This document shows positions 27,731 through 36,263 of a stretch of DNA of 64,000 bases, one piece after another. Each line of letters opens with the position of its first letter. Position 1 is the stretch's first letter. The position numbers and the translations under genes were made by a program. Source of the DNA: Firmicutes bacterium HGW-Firmicutes-14 (lineage in GTDB: Bacteria > Bacillota > Thermincolia > Thermincolales > UBA2595). The notes under the pieces are model-generated. The model was not told where the DNA came from and did not search any database. It saw only the letters and a list, made by a program, of their open reading frames with translations. The stretch spans positions 1 to 64,000 of the forward strand of contig PHAB01000010.1 in the NCBI GenBank assembly GCA_002840275.1, written 5' to 3'.

Positions 27731-27762
27731 GGTTGAGTTCCGCCTGAGCGTGAAAAGCCCCT
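27731..27762. repeat. Partial copy of the 117-bp hairpin element arm
   Basis: This 32-bp stretch matches 27890-27920 closely (GGTTGAGTTC-x-GCCTGAGCGT followed by AAA and CCCCT), in direct orientation about 160 bp from the right arm of the intact element. It may be a remnant of a second copy. Confidence 0.6.
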
Positions 27763-27777
27763 GACCACGCCCCTAAC

Positions 27778-27803
27778 GGCAGGTACAATAACCTGTCTTT
27801 TTT
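27778..27803 (+). terminator. Terminator after the creatininase-family gene
   Basis: GGCAGGT and ACCTGTC pair across a 6-nt loop and are followed by TTTTTT. Confidence 0.65.
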
Positions 27804-27812
27804 ATACGGAAT

Positions 27813-27929
27813 GAGGAGGGGAGGGGTTTCCTAAGCGAAGGCGTAGGACGTCAACCGGTCAGCGAGCCGCGCCAGCGGGAGCTGTCCCCGGTTGAGTTCT
27901 GCCTGAGCGTGGAAACCCCTTCCCTCCTC
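27813..27929. repeat. 117-bp palindromic element
   Basis: Terminal 19-bp arms (27813-27831 and 27911-27929) are complementary with one G-T pair. Inner sequence continues the pairing around TCAACCGG (27851-27858) and CCGGTTGA (27889-27896). It codes for nothing. The shape suits a MITE/REP-like repeat or a structured RNA; the adjacent partial copy favours a repetitive element. Confidence 0.6.
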
Positions 27930-27940
27930 TCATGTTCAGT

Positions 27941-27972
27941 AAAAAAGAAGGCAGGTTTTTATACCTGCCTTC
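27941..27972 (-). terminator. Terminator after fhs
   Basis: GAAGGCAGGT (27947-27956) pairs perfectly with ACCTGCCTTC (27963-27972); on the minus strand TTTTTT follows (27941-27946). Confidence 0.85.
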
Positions 27973-27981
27973 TCAGCATTT

Positions 27982-29757
27982 TTAGAACAATCCGCTTACT
28001 TCTCCGGTTTCAGTATTTACATCGACTCTTCTGTAAGCCGGGTCGGAAGCGGTACCGGGCATCAGGGAGATATCCCCGGCGCATGGGCAGAGGAACTTGG
28101 CGCCACTGTAGACCAATACGTCGCGGATCGGCAGCATCCAGCCCTTGGGAACACCCTTCAGGGTAGGATCATGGGTCAGACTGAGGTGGGTCTTAACCAT
28201 CATGGTTTGGAAATCAGCGAACTGCGGGTCAGATTCAAACCTCTTGGCTTTTTCTTCAGCAATAGGAGCCCAGTTTACGCCGTCTGCGCCGTAAACTTCC
28301 TTGGCAATCATTTCTACGCGCTGGCGGAGAGGCATTTCCAGCGGATAAAGCGGCTTGTAATTTGATTTCTCGTTGCAGGCATCCATAACGACATCAGCCA
28401 GCTCAGCAGCACCTTCGCCACCGTACATCCAGTGATCGGACCTGGCGCAGCGGACACCAAACTCAGCACACTTCTTCCTGATCAGATCAATCTCTGCATC
28501 AGTATCAGTGTAGAAACTGTTGATACACACAACCGGAACGATGCCGGACTTCTTGACGACATTGACCATATGGAACAGGTTTTCGCAGCCCTTGTCGACC
28601 AGGTCGAGGTTCTCCTGGGTGTATTCGGCCGGCAGCGGACGTCCGGGAGCAACTTTCGGGCCGCCACCGTGCATCTTGAGAGCGCGGATGGTAGCAACAA
28701 TAACAGATACGTTAGGAATATTGCCACTTAAGCGGCATTTTACGTTCCAGAATTTCTCGAAACCGATATCAGCAGCAAAACCGGACTCGGTTACAAGATA
28801 ATCAAACAATTTCATCCCCACGCGGTCAGCGATAACAGAACTTTGTCCAATAGCAATATTAGCAAAGGGGCCGGCATGAACCAGCACAGGCTGACCTTCT
28901 ACCGAGTAGCAGAGAGTCGGGTTGATGGTGTTTCTCATCCATGCACACATCGCGCCGGCTACATCCAGGTCGGAAGTGGTGATCGGTTTTCCGGTCCTGT
29001 CATAAGCAACAGTAATCTTGCCAAGACGGTCTCTCAGGTCAGCCAGGTCACGGGAAACAGCGAGAATAGCCATCAACTCTGACCCAACAGCGATACCAAA
29101 CCGTGATGGCATCGGATAACCATCCTTCTTGCCGCCAAGACCAATCATGATATTCCGCAGAGACTGGGCACAGAAATCAATTATCCAGCCCATTTCCATG
29201 TTTTTCGGGTCTATGTCCAGACGCCTCAGGCCACGCTTGGTGAGTTCTTCGTCGGTATAATTGCACTCGTGCTGGTAACGGGAAGTTGCAGCCACCATGG
29301 CGAGGTTATGGGCGTTCATGATATCATTGATATCCCCGGTGAGACCAAGGGAAAACTCGGTCATCGGGATAAGCAGGGCGTTCCCGCCGCCGGCAGCGGT
29401 CCCTTTAACGTTCATTGTGGGGCCGCCGGAAGGCTGGCGCAATGCGCCTCCAACATTCATGCCTTTTACTCCAAGGCCTTGAATAAGTCCCATAGCTACA
29501 GTGGTCTTGCCTTCACCAAAGGGAGTCGGAGTGATAGCGGTAACTTCGATAAACTTACCGTCCGGCTTATCCTTAAGGCGGTTCATAATCTTAATGAAGT
29601 CCAGTTTGGGGGTTTTGCCAAAAGGAATCATTTCTTCTTTGAGAAGCCCCAGTTTTTCGATCCATTCATCAGGTGTCGGCAGAAACTTTTCAGCCTCCTG
29701 GGCAATTTGGTAATCTTTAAATTTTGTCGGGTCCATTGATCTCGGATTGTAAGGCAT
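27982..29757 (-). CDS. fhs: Formate--tetrahydrofolate ligase
   Basis: ATP-dependent formation of 10-formyl-THF from formate; methyl branch of the Wood-Ljungdahl pathway and source of one-carbon units. 591 residues with the P-loop-like T-P-F-G-E-G-K-T-T (78-86) and R-Q-P-S-G-G-P-T followed by G-G-G segments. It is about 30 residues longer than typical (about 556-560), mainly at the N-terminus. The ATG at 29757 follows GGGAGAG. Codon use looks more GC-rich and regular than its neighbours, consistent with high expression. A long structured leader precedes it. Confidence 0.95.
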   Translation of the reverse strand: MPYNPRSMDPTKFKDYQIAQEAEKFLPTPDEWIEKLGLLKEEMIPFGKTPKLDFIKIMNRLKDKPDGKFIEVTAITPTPFGEGKTTVAMGLIQGLGVKGMNVGGALRQPSGGPTMNVKGTAAGGGNALLIPMTEFSLGLTGDINDIMNAHNLAMVAATSRYQHECNYTDEELTKRGLRRLDIDPKNMEMGWIIDFCAQSLRNIMIGLGGKKDGYPMPSRFGIAVGSELMAILAVSRDLADLRDRLGKITVAYDRTGKPITTSDLDVAGAMCAWMRNTINPTLCYSVEGQPVLVHAGPFANIAIGQSSVIADRVGMKLFDYLVTESGFAADIGFEKFWNVKCRLSGNIPNVSVIVATIRALKMHGGGPKVAPGRPLPAEYTQENLDLVDKGCENLFHMVNVVKKSGIVPVVCINSFYTDTDAEIDLIRKKCAEFGVRCARSDHWMYGGEGAAELADVVMDACNEKSNYKPLYPLEMPLRQRVEMIAKEVYGADGVNWAPIAEEKAKRFESDPQFADFQTMMVKTHLSLTHDPTLKGVPKGWMLPIRDVLVYSGAKFLCPCAGDISLMPGTASDPAYRRVDVNTETGEVSGLF

Positions 29758-29822
29758 TATACAATCTCTCCCTTCATTTCTTTTCTAATTTTTAATCTTT
29801 TAGTATTAATAGATTAAAAGAT

Positions 29823-29842
29823 GCAAGAAGCTTACTTCTTGC
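29823..29842 (-). terminator. Attenuator-like hairpin in the fhs leader
   Basis: GCAAGAAG and CTTCTTGC form a perfect 8-bp stem with a 4-nt loop, followed on the minus strand by ATCTTTTAATC. It lies 66-85 bp upstream of the fhs start and could end a leader RNA or act as a regulated terminator. Confidence 0.5.
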
Positions 29843-29879
29843 GTTCGGAACAGATCCCCCCTTTGACTTTAATTATTGG

Positions 29880-30060
29880 GTATTTTAACGGCAACCTTAT
29901 AAAGGAAACCTGCTTCAGGTGGAGTTTTTAATTCCATCTGAAGTGTAGTTGACTTACCCAGAGGCTCGGTCGCCTTTCGGTCCAAGGATAACCATTATTA
30001 CCAGATATTATGAAATATTTCACAAGCCCCTCGTTGTCTAAAAATCCCTAAATCAGAAGC
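29880..30060 (-). ncRNA. Candidate structured leader RNA or small RNA upstream of fhs
   Basis: The 478-bp gap before fhs has no gene but dense RNA-like structure. On the minus strand CTTGG-A-CC-GAAA-GG-CGA-CCGAG forms a stem with a GNRA-capped inner hairpin (about 29963-29987), enclosed by TTATCC/GGGTAA. CTTCAGATGGA pairs with TCCACCTGAAG (about 29917-29947), and GGTTTCC/GGTTGCC elements follow. With the downstream hairpin this looks like a riboswitch or an independent ncRNA. I cannot assign a class; ZTP/pfl, THF and raiA types should be tested. Orientation is inferred from fhs. Confidence 0.45.
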
Positions 30061-30235
30061 CACATTGATTTATTCACAAATAAATGCTTTTTTGTCAGCT
30101 TAATAAATATTCGCGACATTTGCCCGAACTCCTGCCAATAAAGACAAAATATTTAAAAAATTAATAATTTTACTACCCCATAAATCTCGTTTTGCAACCC
30201 GGTTTTTAACTTATGCAGATTCGTTCCAAATAGAA

Positions 30236-30637
30236 CTAGCCCCCGGTCTTTTTAGCTTCGGTCCTCTTCATGAATTTTTCGCTGTTGATTATAAACCTTT
30301 CATGGGTGCCTTCGCCAATTTTATCAGCATCATCATAAGCCTCTACTCTGAAGACCAGTCGCTTTCCATCTATTTCAACCAACTCACTCCTGGCAGTAAC
30401 CTCCATACCTACCGGAGTTGCGGCAACATGTGAGGAACTTATTTTTATTCCAACGGTAGTATGTCCTTCCGGAAGATAAGGTTCCACAGAAGAAAGAGCC
30501 GCATTTTCCATGAGAGCAATCATTGCCGGTGTCGCAAAAACAGGCACACCCCCGCTCCCATGGGCTATTGCGGTATTCTTGTCGTTCACCGCTGTCTTTG
30601 CCTCCCCTTTAATCCCAATCTTTACAGACGGTTCCAT
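30236..30637 (-). CDS. Thioesterase of the FlK (fluoroacetyl-CoA thioesterase-like) hotdog family
   Basis: 133 residues from the ATG at 30637 (GGAGGTG site). The segment F-A-T-P-A-M-I-A-L-M-E-N-A holds the conserved Thr and Glu of the FlK active site, followed by H-T-T-V-G-I and S-S-S-H-V-A-A-T-P-V-G, the usual hotdog signature with a catalytic His. Related clostridial proteins are generic acyl-CoA thioesterases; fluoroacetate itself is an unlikely substrate. Monocistronic. Confidence 0.85.
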   Translation of the reverse strand: MEPSVKIGIKGEAKTAVNDKNTAIAHGSGGVPVFATPAMIALMENAALSSVEPYLPEGHTTVGIKISSSHVAATPVGMEVTARSELVEIDGKRLVFRVEAYDDADKIGEGTHERFIINSEKFMKRTEAKKTGG

Positions 30638-30811
30638 GGTTTCACCTCCATCAAAATTTTGGGGTAAAGTTAAGATTCGGTATATCTGGTAAAATTCCTT
30701 CCCCAAATCGCAAAAATTGTTATTTCCAAAATTCACTTGCCAAATTTGTGGCAGGATTTTATTGGGTTGCATAGAATAAATTTTAATAAACAACGTTAGG
30801 GGGCGGTCATT

Positions 30812-31039
30812 TTGCGTGTCAACCATTTGCCCATAAACGAATCCCGTGATAATGATTATCATATAGAAAAATATCTGTGCCCCTTCTGTCCAAATCCTTC
30901 CGGTGGTCCCGGTGAACTAACCATAGCGATTGATAAAACCACTATGAAGATAGCCTGGACAGAATGCACCAGGGGATATGCTAACTGCTGTTCCATCGCG
31001 GAACTCCATGCCAAACTGCCAATAATTGAACTCCATTAA
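30812..31039 (+). CDS. Small cysteine-rich protein, function unknown
   Basis: 75 residues from a TTG at 30812 behind AGGGGGC (30799-30805). It has C-P-F-C near residue 23, and C-T-R-G-Y-A-N-C-C near 52-60, a spacing that could bind zinc or iron. The body is balanced in composition and the ORF ends just before a strong plus-strand terminator, which supports a real gene. No family recognised. Confidence 0.5.
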   Translation: MRVNHLPINESRDNDYHIEKYLCPFCPNPSGGPGELTIAIDKTTMKIAWTECTRGYANCCSIAELHAKLPIIELH

Positions 31040-31047
31040 AGCTAGCA

Positions 31048-31087
31048 GGGCTGTCTATTTTGACTTGTAGACAGCCCCTTTTATTTT
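31048..31087 (+). terminator. Terminator after the small Cys-rich gene
   Basis: GGGCTGTCTA (31048-31057) pairs perfectly with TAGACAGCCC (31068-31077) and is followed by a T-rich tract. Confidence 0.8.
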
Positions 31088-31094
31088 TGTCAGC

Positions 31095-31128
31095 AAAAAA
31101 AGCTGTCCCATTCACTAATGAGACAGCC
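31095..31128 (-). terminator. Terminator after ndk
   Basis: On the minus strand GCTGTC-T-CATT pairs with AATG-G-GACAGC, followed by seven T residues (about 31095-31101). Confidence 0.8.
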
Positions 31129-31137
31129 TCACACAAC

Positions 31138-31587
31138 CTATTCGTAAATCCATTCGTCAAGAACTTTCTTATATTCATATAACTCTTGTTCCGTGAAATA
31201 GATGGCAATTTCCCGTTTTGCGCTCTCAACAGAATCAGAACCGTGAATTACATTCCTTCCAACCTCTATTGCATAATCCCCTCTTATGGTTCCGGGTCCT
31301 GCATTGGCCGGGTTGGTAGCACCATTCATGGCCCGGACAGTTGCAACAACGTCCTTACCTTCCAGGACCATTGCCACAACCGGACCGGAAGTGATATATG
31401 CCGCCAGATCTTCAAAAAAAGGTTTCCCGATATGTTCGGCATAGTGTTTTTCAGCTATCGCCCTGTCCATTTGTAACATTTTGAGACCGGCGATCTTAAA
31501 TCCCTTTTTTTCAAAACGGGATATGACCTCACCCACCAGGTTTTTCTGAACTCCGTCCGGCTTTATCATCACATACGTTCTTTCCAA
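31138..31587 (-). CDS. ndk: Nucleoside diphosphate kinase
   Basis: Transfers gamma-phosphate from ATP to nucleoside diphosphates through a phosphohistidine. The 149 residues have the full family pattern: [10 protein letters not shown] at the N-terminus and the active-site histidine in [11 protein letters not shown] start at 31587 behind GGAGGCGAACC. 32 bp downstream of ftsH, probably read through from it. Confidence 0.97.
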   Translation of the reverse strand: MERTYVMIKPDGVQKNLVGEVISRFEKKGFKIAGLKMLQMDRAIAEKHYAEHIGKPFFEDLAAYITSGPVVAMVLEGKDVVATVRAMNGATNPANAGPGTIRGDYAIEVGRNVIHGSDSVESAKREIAIYFTEQELYEYKKVLDEWIYE

Positions 31588-31618
31588 AATGGTTCGCCTC
31601 CTGGGAATAACATAGAAT

Positions 31619-33655
31619 TTATTTATTTTGGTCCTCTGCTTCGGGCTCCCGGGTCTTGCTGAACTTTACTTCAGGCCCATCATTGGGTTTGTGCGCTTTC
31701 TTTTCCGTATCTTCACATTGCGGCATCTCGTCAGCATCCGGCTCCACCGGGGCATGGTCCTCCTTTTTCGGGGCGTTTATTATGGTCTTGTGTTTTATCT
31801 GGTCCTCTTCCCTGGCCAGTCTTTCGCGTTTAATTTCCTCCACAGTCCGGTCTTCTATCAGGGCCGTAAACTCATCGGAATCAAGGGTTTCTTTTTCCAT
31901 AAGTGTATTTGCAATAAGGTGCAGTTTCTCCATGTTTTCATTCAAAAGCTGTTCTGCTTTTTCATAACTTTTGTCAATTATCTTACGGACTTCCTTGTCT
32001 ATAGCCGAAGCAACCTCTTCACTGTAGTTACGGTCACGGGCAATATCACGGCCGAGGAAAACCTGTTCAGTCTTCCGGCCCAGGGTCAGCGGGCCTATTT
32101 CTTCACTCATGCCATATTCCATGATCATCTTGCGGGCAATGCTTGTCGCCCTCTCCAGATCATTCTGGGCCCCGGTGCTGATATCACCAAGGACCAGGCT
32201 TTCTGCCACTCTTCCGCCCAGCAGTACTACTATTTCATCCAGGAGCATGGCTTTAGTGCGGTAATACCTGTCCTCGGTCGGCAGAATCAGGGTATATCCC
32301 CCGGCCCGGCCTCTGGGGATAATTGAAACTTTGTGCACCGGATCAGTATCAGGCAGCATGGTGCTAACCAGTGCATGGCCGGCCTCATGAAACGAAACCA
32401 GCTTCTTTTCTTTGTCGCTGATTACTTTGGATTTCTTCTCCGGCCCGGCTACGACCCGCTCAATGGAATCCTCCAGTTCAACCATTCCTACCTGTTTTTT
32501 ATTATGCCGGGCAGCCAAGAGGGCTGCCTCATTTACCAGGTTGGCCAGGTCAGCCCCGGTAAAGCCGGGAGTCCTGCGAGCCAGGACATTAAGATCGACA
32601 TCACTGCTAAGGGGTTTCCCTTTTATATGGACCTGTAGTATCTCCTTACGGCCCGTAACGTCAGGAACATCGACAACTACCTGCCGGTCAAAACGGCCGG
32701 GTCTCAAAAGCGCCGGGTCCAGAATATCAGGCCGGTTGGTAGCTGCAATAATAATTATTCCTTCGTTTGGGCTGAAGCCGTCCATCTCAACCAACAGCTG
32801 GTTAAGTGTTTGTTCACGTTCGTCATGGCCGCCGCCAAGACCGGCGCCACGCTGCCGGCCGACTGCATCGATTTCGTCAACAAAAACTATGCAGGGCGCA
32901 TTTTTCTTGGCCTGCTCAAAAAGGTCTCTGACCCGGGATGCACCGACACCTACAAACATTTCCACAAAATCGGAACCGCTGATGGTGAAAAACGGGACAC
33001 CTGCTTCACCTGCAACGGCTCGGGCAAGCAGTGTCTTACCGGTTCCGGGAGGTCCGAACAACAAAACACCTTTGGGAATTTTAGCGCCCAGTTCGTTAAA
33101 TTTCTTAGGATGTTTAAGAAATTCAACCACTTCTTCAAGTTCTTGCTTTACTTCATCGGCACCGGCCACATCTTCAAAGGTAATCCGTTTTTTATCGTCA
33201 GAATGCAAACGCGCACGGCTCTTACCAAATGACATAACTCTGTTCCCACCGCCCTGGGTCTGGTTGAGCATAAAAAACACTATCCCTATAAGAAGCAGGA
33301 TCGGTAAGAAATTGATAAACAGGTTTGTCCACCAGGGAGCCTTCGGAGTGGGGCGGAAATTAACTTTTATTTTTTTTGTCTGTTCCCTTAAGGTTTTGGC
33401 TATCTCATCCATTTCCTGAACGGAAGTAACAGAACTAAACGCTTTGCCCCCGCTGTATTCTCCCGAAATATGAGCTATTTGTTCTTCCGGCTGCATACTG
33501 ATTTTTTCTATAGTACCTTTTTTGATCTCTGCGTAAAGTTCGTCATTACTGAGTTCTGTAATCTGCTCTTGGGCCGGGGAAGTATATTTTATAATGGCAA
33601 CTGCCAAGACTACAATCAGCAGATATATACTAAGATTCTTGAAAATACGGTTCAT
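31619..33655 (-). CDS. ftsH: ATP-dependent zinc metalloprotease FtsH
   Basis: Membrane-anchored AAA+ protease. 678 residues: two N-terminal membrane helices (about 8-24 and 111-131) around an extracytoplasmic domain, AAA+ domain with Walker A G201-P-P-G-T-G-K-T, the second region of homology, and the zinc protease motif H-E-A-G-H near residue 425. The charged C-terminal 60 residues are extended and low in complexity. Downstream of tilS as in B. subtilis, but without hprT between them. Confidence 0.97.
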   Translation of the reverse strand: MNRIFKNLSIYLLIVVLAVAIIKYTSPAQEQITELSNDELYAEIKKGTIEKISMQPEEQIAHISGEYSGGKAFSSVTSVQEMDEIAKTLREQTKKIKVNFRPTPKAPWWTNLFINFLPILLLIGIVFFMLNQTQGGGNRVMSFGKSRARLHSDDKKRITFEDVAGADEVKQELEEVVEFLKHPKKFNELGAKIPKGVLLFGPPGTGKTLLARAVAGEAGVPFFTISGSDFVEMFVGVGASRVRDLFEQAKKNAPCIVFVDEIDAVGRQRGAGLGGGHDEREQTLNQLLVEMDGFSPNEGIIIIAATNRPDILDPALLRPGRFDRQVVVDVPDVTGRKEILQVHIKGKPLSSDVDLNVLARRTPGFTGADLANLVNEAALLAARHNKKQVGMVELEDSIERVVAGPEKKSKVISDKEKKLVSFHEAGHALVSTMLPDTDPVHKVSIIPRGRAGGYTLILPTEDRYYRTKAMLLDEIVVLLGGRVAESLVLGDISTGAQNDLERATSIARKMIMEYGMSEEIGPLTLGRKTEQVFLGRDIARDRNYSEEVASAIDKEVRKIIDKSYEKAEQLLNENMEKLHLIANTLMEKETLDSDEFTALIEDRTVEEIKRERLAREEDQIKHKTIINAPKKEDHAPVEPDADEMPQCEDTEKKAHKPNDGPEVKFSKTREPEAEDQNK

Positions 33656-33731
33656 CTCTTCACCCCTTCCTGAAGGAGAAAATACGAAAATTTTTCATAC
33701 TTCGTAATTGTATCACAAAACAATCCGCTTT

Positions 33732-35144
33732 TCAATTTTGTTTTGTGACTTTTCTCATAAATTTCAACTTTAAGATTCTTTTGCTCTCCGGGCCTGGCTG
33801 CCATCTCCGGTCAGACCTTTCACCGGCGATCCAGACAATATGGTCATCACCGGTTACAATCAAGGGTATCCCCCCGCGTTCAGTCCTGGGCACTTTATTG
33901 TCGATAAAGAATTTCTTTAACTTCTTTGTCCCGTGGAAACCGGTTGGTTTAAAACTGTCCCCGGGTCTGCGGGAACGAACCTTCAGGGGTGGACTTATAC
34001 GGTCAAGGTCCACAAATGCTTCGTCAGGTTCAGGCATTTCGGCAGCGCTCCAGCCGCCTGCAACAACTTCTGCAAATATGGCATCCCCCGTCTCAGGTAT
34101 TAGTGTAATTCCGGGTACCATGATTTCATGGGAATAAACCGCTGTTTCATCATCCCCGGTATAACCCGCCAGGAAACTTAATACATCATAGTTCTTGGCA
34201 ACGGTGATATCCCCCGGCAAATCCATCCTGGCTCCATTATCAGCATCCCGCATAAAATCGATGGTTTTCACCAGATGTATATACCCCAGGGAATGGTCAT
34301 TTCCCGATAAAGTTTCCCACGCCCGGCGGATTATCCTTTTTTGAATTACCGGTGGCAAGGGGGAGAACCGATCCATATCAAAGGAAATCTTTCCTTTGCC
34401 CTGGTCCCGGCAGACTTGGTCCCAGTATTCCCGGGTCAGCCCGTCAAAATACTCCTCTTCCTCCCTGAAAATATCACTGGTCCTGGCCAGGGTCTCAACT
34501 ATGTTTTCATTATATTCTTTCTCCAGGAGGGGAATTAATTCCAGTCTCAATTTGTTCCTTGTATATACTGTCTTTAAATTGCTTTTGTCCAGCCTGGTTA
34601 CCAGGCCGTTGTCCCTGCAATACTGCTCAGTCAAAGATCTCCCGACCTCAATAAGGGGCCTGGTAATCCACCCATCCCGTACGGGAGGTATACCTTTCAA
34701 TCCTGAAGGTCCGGTACCCCTCAGGAAATTAAACAGAAGGGTTTCCGCCTGGTCATTTGCATTATGACCGGTGGCCAGCTTATTACATCCCAGCCTCTTT
34801 GCGGCATCTGAAAAAAAACGGTAGCGAACTTCCCTCGCTGCCGTTTGAAGAGACAGTTTGCTGCCTAAAGCATAACCCTCTACGTCTCTTTTTTCAACTA
34901 CGGCTGTCAGCTGCAGCTCTGCTGCAAGCTTCCGGACAAATTCCGCGTCCTGGTCTGATTCCCCTCCCCTTAATCCATGGTTAAGATGGGCAATAAACAC
35001 TTCAATCTGCAGGTCTCGTGCCAGTGTCTTTAAAACGTGTACCATTGCTACAGAATCAGGTCCCCCGGACACTCCTGCAAGAACCCGGTCCTTAGGGTTA
35101 AACATGCTGTGTTTTCTGATAGTTGCCTTAACCTGCTCAAGCAT
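33732..35144 (-). CDS. tilS: tRNA(Ile)-lysidine synthase
   Basis: Modifies C34 of the CAU-anticodon tRNA-Ile to lysidine so that it reads AUA. 470 residues with the N-type ATP-pyrophosphatase loop G-V-S-G-G-P-D-S at 24-31, the H-N-A-N-D-Q-A-E-T segment, and C-terminal TilS substrate-binding domains. The ATG at 35144 follows AGAGAGGTTG. Flanked by a kinase gene and ftsH, the usual spoIIE-yabT-tilS-ftsH order. Confidence 0.95.
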   Translation of the reverse strand: MLEQVKATIRKHSMFNPKDRVLAGVSGGPDSVAMVHVLKTLARDLQIEVFIAHLNHGLRGGESDQDAEFVRKLAAELQLTAVVEKRDVEGYALGSKLSLQTAAREVRYRFFSDAAKRLGCNKLATGHNANDQAETLLFNFLRGTGPSGLKGIPPVRDGWITRPLIEVGRSLTEQYCRDNGLVTRLDKSNLKTVYTRNKLRLELIPLLEKEYNENIVETLARTSDIFREEEEYFDGLTREYWDQVCRDQGKGKISFDMDRFSPLPPVIQKRIIRRAWETLSGNDHSLGYIHLVKTIDFMRDADNGARMDLPGDITVAKNYDVLSFLAGYTGDDETAVYSHEIMVPGITLIPETGDAIFAEVVAGGWSAAEMPEPDEAFVDLDRISPPLKVRSRRPGDSFKPTGFHGTKKLKKFFIDNKVPRTERGGIPLIVTGDDHIVWIAGERSDRRWQPGPESKRILKLKFMRKVTKQN

Positions 35145-35221
35145 GGCAACAACCTCTCTTTTTAATAGATACGATTTCCATTCGACACTGACTCGTCTTT
35201 TCCTGCACCCTTTGTGGTAAA

Positions 35222-36154
35222 TTATTGATAGTAATAAACTATGCCGAGAATACCTGAAATCAGAGAAACAGCCCCCGCCAGACTGACAAATACCGAATTT
35301 TCCCGGTTCCCGCCAGAACGCCCTGTTCCCCTGCCGTGTTTTTGCGTAATTTTAATTATTTCTGTTAGTTCTTCAACCATTTCCCGGCAGTCTGTATATT
35401 CCTGGTTTAATGCCTTTAGAATGACTTTTTTAAGCGGCAAGTGCCTCAGCTTCTTTGATATCCGGCAGATCACAGATGGCAGACCATTTTTATGGTCTAC
35501 GCCGGTTTTCCCCAATGCCAGTACGGTCATCAGCATGCCCAGGGAAAAGATATCATATTGTTCATCAGCCTTTCTGCTTCCCGAGCGCCAACTGGCCCTG
35601 TCGTAGACGGGAGTATACTGGTTAAAACTCTGGCCCTTAATCCTTACGCTTCCATAATCAACAATATGAACCGTTTGTGTCCCGAAATCATAAATTATGT
35701 TTCCCGGCTTCAGGTCACCGAAGATAACCCCGGATTCATGCAGGCAGGCCAAAAAGACAGCCACCTGTTTGCCGATACCTTCAACATCACCGGCAGGAAT
35801 TGTCCGGCGGTACCTGCCAATATTCACACCCTCACAGTAATCGGTTATAATATAGTGGTATACTGCCTGACCTGATTGGAAATCATCAAGTTCATATATC
35901 CGGGGAACCACTCCCGTCCGGTTTCTCACTCCGCTCCGGTTAATAAACAGAAGCATACGGTGTTCATGGGTAATACCGGCCAGGTCTGAAGAAACTTTCA
36001 TGGCCCGTAAATCACCGTATTCGCTTTCTGCAAGATAGACAAATCCGGACCCGCCCTTCCCCAGCAGCCTGACAATCTTATAGGAATTTCGTTCCCACCT
36101 TCCGGTGATTGTTTGTCCCCTTTTAAGTGCCGGGTCCCTGGCAAAACCGTTCAT
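35222..36154 (-). CDS. Membrane-tethered serine/threonine protein kinase (YabT-like position)
   Basis: About 310 residues. Hanks-type kinase features: glycine loop L-G-K-G-G-S-G-F-V-Y, lysine in A-M-K-V, catalytic loop F-G-D-L-K-P-G-N and D-Y-G in place of DFG. A single C-terminal membrane helix ends the protein, so the kinase faces the cytoplasm. I chose the ATG at 36154 behind AGAGGA. Its position between spoIIE and tilS matches B. subtilis yabT, a sporulation/DNA-damage kinase, but orthology is unproven. Confidence 0.85.
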   Translation of the reverse strand: MNGFARDPALKRGQTITGRWERNSYKIVRLLGKGGSGFVYLAESEYGDLRAMKVSSDLAGITHEHRMLLFINRSGVRNRTGVVPRIYELDDFQSGQAVYHYIITDYCEGVNIGRYRRTIPAGDVEGIGKQVAVFLACLHESGVIFGDLKPGNIIYDFGTQTVHIVDYGSVRIKGQSFNQYTPVYDRASWRSGSRKADEQYDIFSLGMLMTVLALGKTGVDHKNGLPSVICRISKKLRHLPLKKVILKALNQEYTDCREMVEELTEIIKITQKHGRGTGRSGGNRENSVFVSLAGAVSLISGILGIVYYYQ

Positions 36155-36187
36155 AAACATTCCTCTCAGTTCGATTTGTCTTACCAT

Positions 36188-36236
36188 GCCCCAAACCACT
36201 TGGGGCAGCAAAAAAAAACACCCCTTTTACAGGGTA
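36188..36236 (-). terminator. Terminator after spoIIE, double hairpin
   Basis: On the minus strand ACCCT/GGGGT (36220-36235) is followed by a run of nine T residues (36210-36218). A second hairpin, GCCCCAA/TTGGGGC (36188-36206), lies just beyond. The kinase gene starts 34 bp further on. Confidence 0.7.
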
Positions 36237-36263
36237 TTTTTCCCAAATCATGGCTTGGATATA

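Noticed and set aside
27813-27929. CRISPR repeat or insertion sequence
   Set aside because: Only one full copy, no regular spacing and no transposase; a palindromic non-coding element fits better.
29758-30235. Confident THF or ZTP riboswitch call for the fhs leader
   Set aside because: Structure is evident, but I could not match the conserved nucleotides of either class by eye.
32412-33419. Long plus-strand open frame inside ftsH
   Set aside because: It is the antisense shadow of a strongly conserved FtsH coding region; no start signal or family supports it.
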